From Halichondria panicea (taxonomy: Eukaryota > Porifera > Demospongiae > Suberitida > Halichondriidae), in contig NC_087385.1 of the NCBI RefSeq assembly GCF_963675165.1, positions 3,038,501-3,102,500 of the forward strand: a DNA stretch of 64,000 bases, written 5' to 3'. The stretch's first letter is position 1, and each line of letters begins with the position of its first letter. The notes under the pieces were generated by a model. That model saw nothing but the letters and a program-made list of their open reading frames with translations, made no database searches and was not told the DNA's origin. The position numbers were made by a program, and so were the translations under genes. This document shows, in pieces, positions 63,964 to 64,000 of the stretch.

Positions 63964-64000
63964 GAATATTCGAAGTCAAGAGCGAATGTACTCCAGCATG

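Larger units (their letters stand above)
58760..64000. repeat. Large direct repeat, copy B
   Basis: Matches 1-5226 with about five small differences, including a 9-bp insertion near 61730 and a 6-bp one near 63035. It runs to the right window edge without leaving homology, so its right boundary is not visible. Its left boundary cannot be seen either, because copy A is cut at base 1. Confidence 0.97.

Noticed and set aside
1..64000. CRISPR arrays, tRNA or rRNA genes
   Set aside because: No spaced direct-repeat arrays, no cloverleaf candidates with proper T-arm and acceptor, and no rRNA-like conserved stretches were seen.

Overview
The window looks like animal nuclear DNA, most likely from a sponge of the Amphimedon type. 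That is an inference from recalled protein families and from the AT-rich, AGCTAGCT-rich spacer; no search was run. It has spliced-looking host exons, many decayed DNA transposons, a BEL/Pao LTR retrotransposon and no bacterial operon signals.

Layout. Bases 1-5226 and 58760-64000 are near-identical direct repeats (offset 58759, rising to 58774). Each holds a decayed copy of a host multi-domain gene family carrying a small inverted-repeat insertion, plus a Tc1/IS630-type transposase relic. Bases 7.4-7.8 kb hold three phase-compatible exons of an unknown host gene. Bases 8309-14267 are a complete BEL/Pao element with LTRs, a 5-bp AGGAT target duplication, gag and pol, broken by frameshifts. Bases 14.3-22.4 kb are mostly repeat-rich spacer with a TTAA-flanked (piggyBac-like) MITE. 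Bases 22.45-25.76 kb are a PIF/Harbinger transposon with decayed transposase and Myb-like genes and a second TTAA-flanked MITE nested inside.

The centre of the window (about 27.6-54.6 kb) is a compact, intronless, virus-like element unlike its surroundings. It has about 19 closely packed genes on both strands, a protein-primed-type family B DNA polymerase, a Pif1/Dda-like SF1 helicase, an A32/FtsK-type packaging ATPase, large candidate capsid proteins, a SAP-domain protein next to a 1.7-kilo-residue low-complexity protein, several basic virion-like proteins and two small membrane proteins. Intergenic gaps are mostly under 125 bp and many carry an AT-rich TTTAAATATAT-like element. I found no retroviral-type integrase, tyrosine recombinase, adenain-type protease or terminal inverted repeats, so it is not a standard Polinton/Maverick or adintovirus as far as I can read. 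Several genes are intact, while the capsid-like genes and a few others carry single frameshifts. It reads as a recently endogenised virus, or a viral lineage assembled with some indel errors.

How the parts would work together (inference): polymerase plus helicase for genome replication, ATPase plus capsid proteins for packaging, basic and SAP proteins for DNA condensation or core structure, and membrane proteins for entry or assembly. A second theme is a mutational signature of exact 7-17 bp tandem duplications across the window, some of which break genes.
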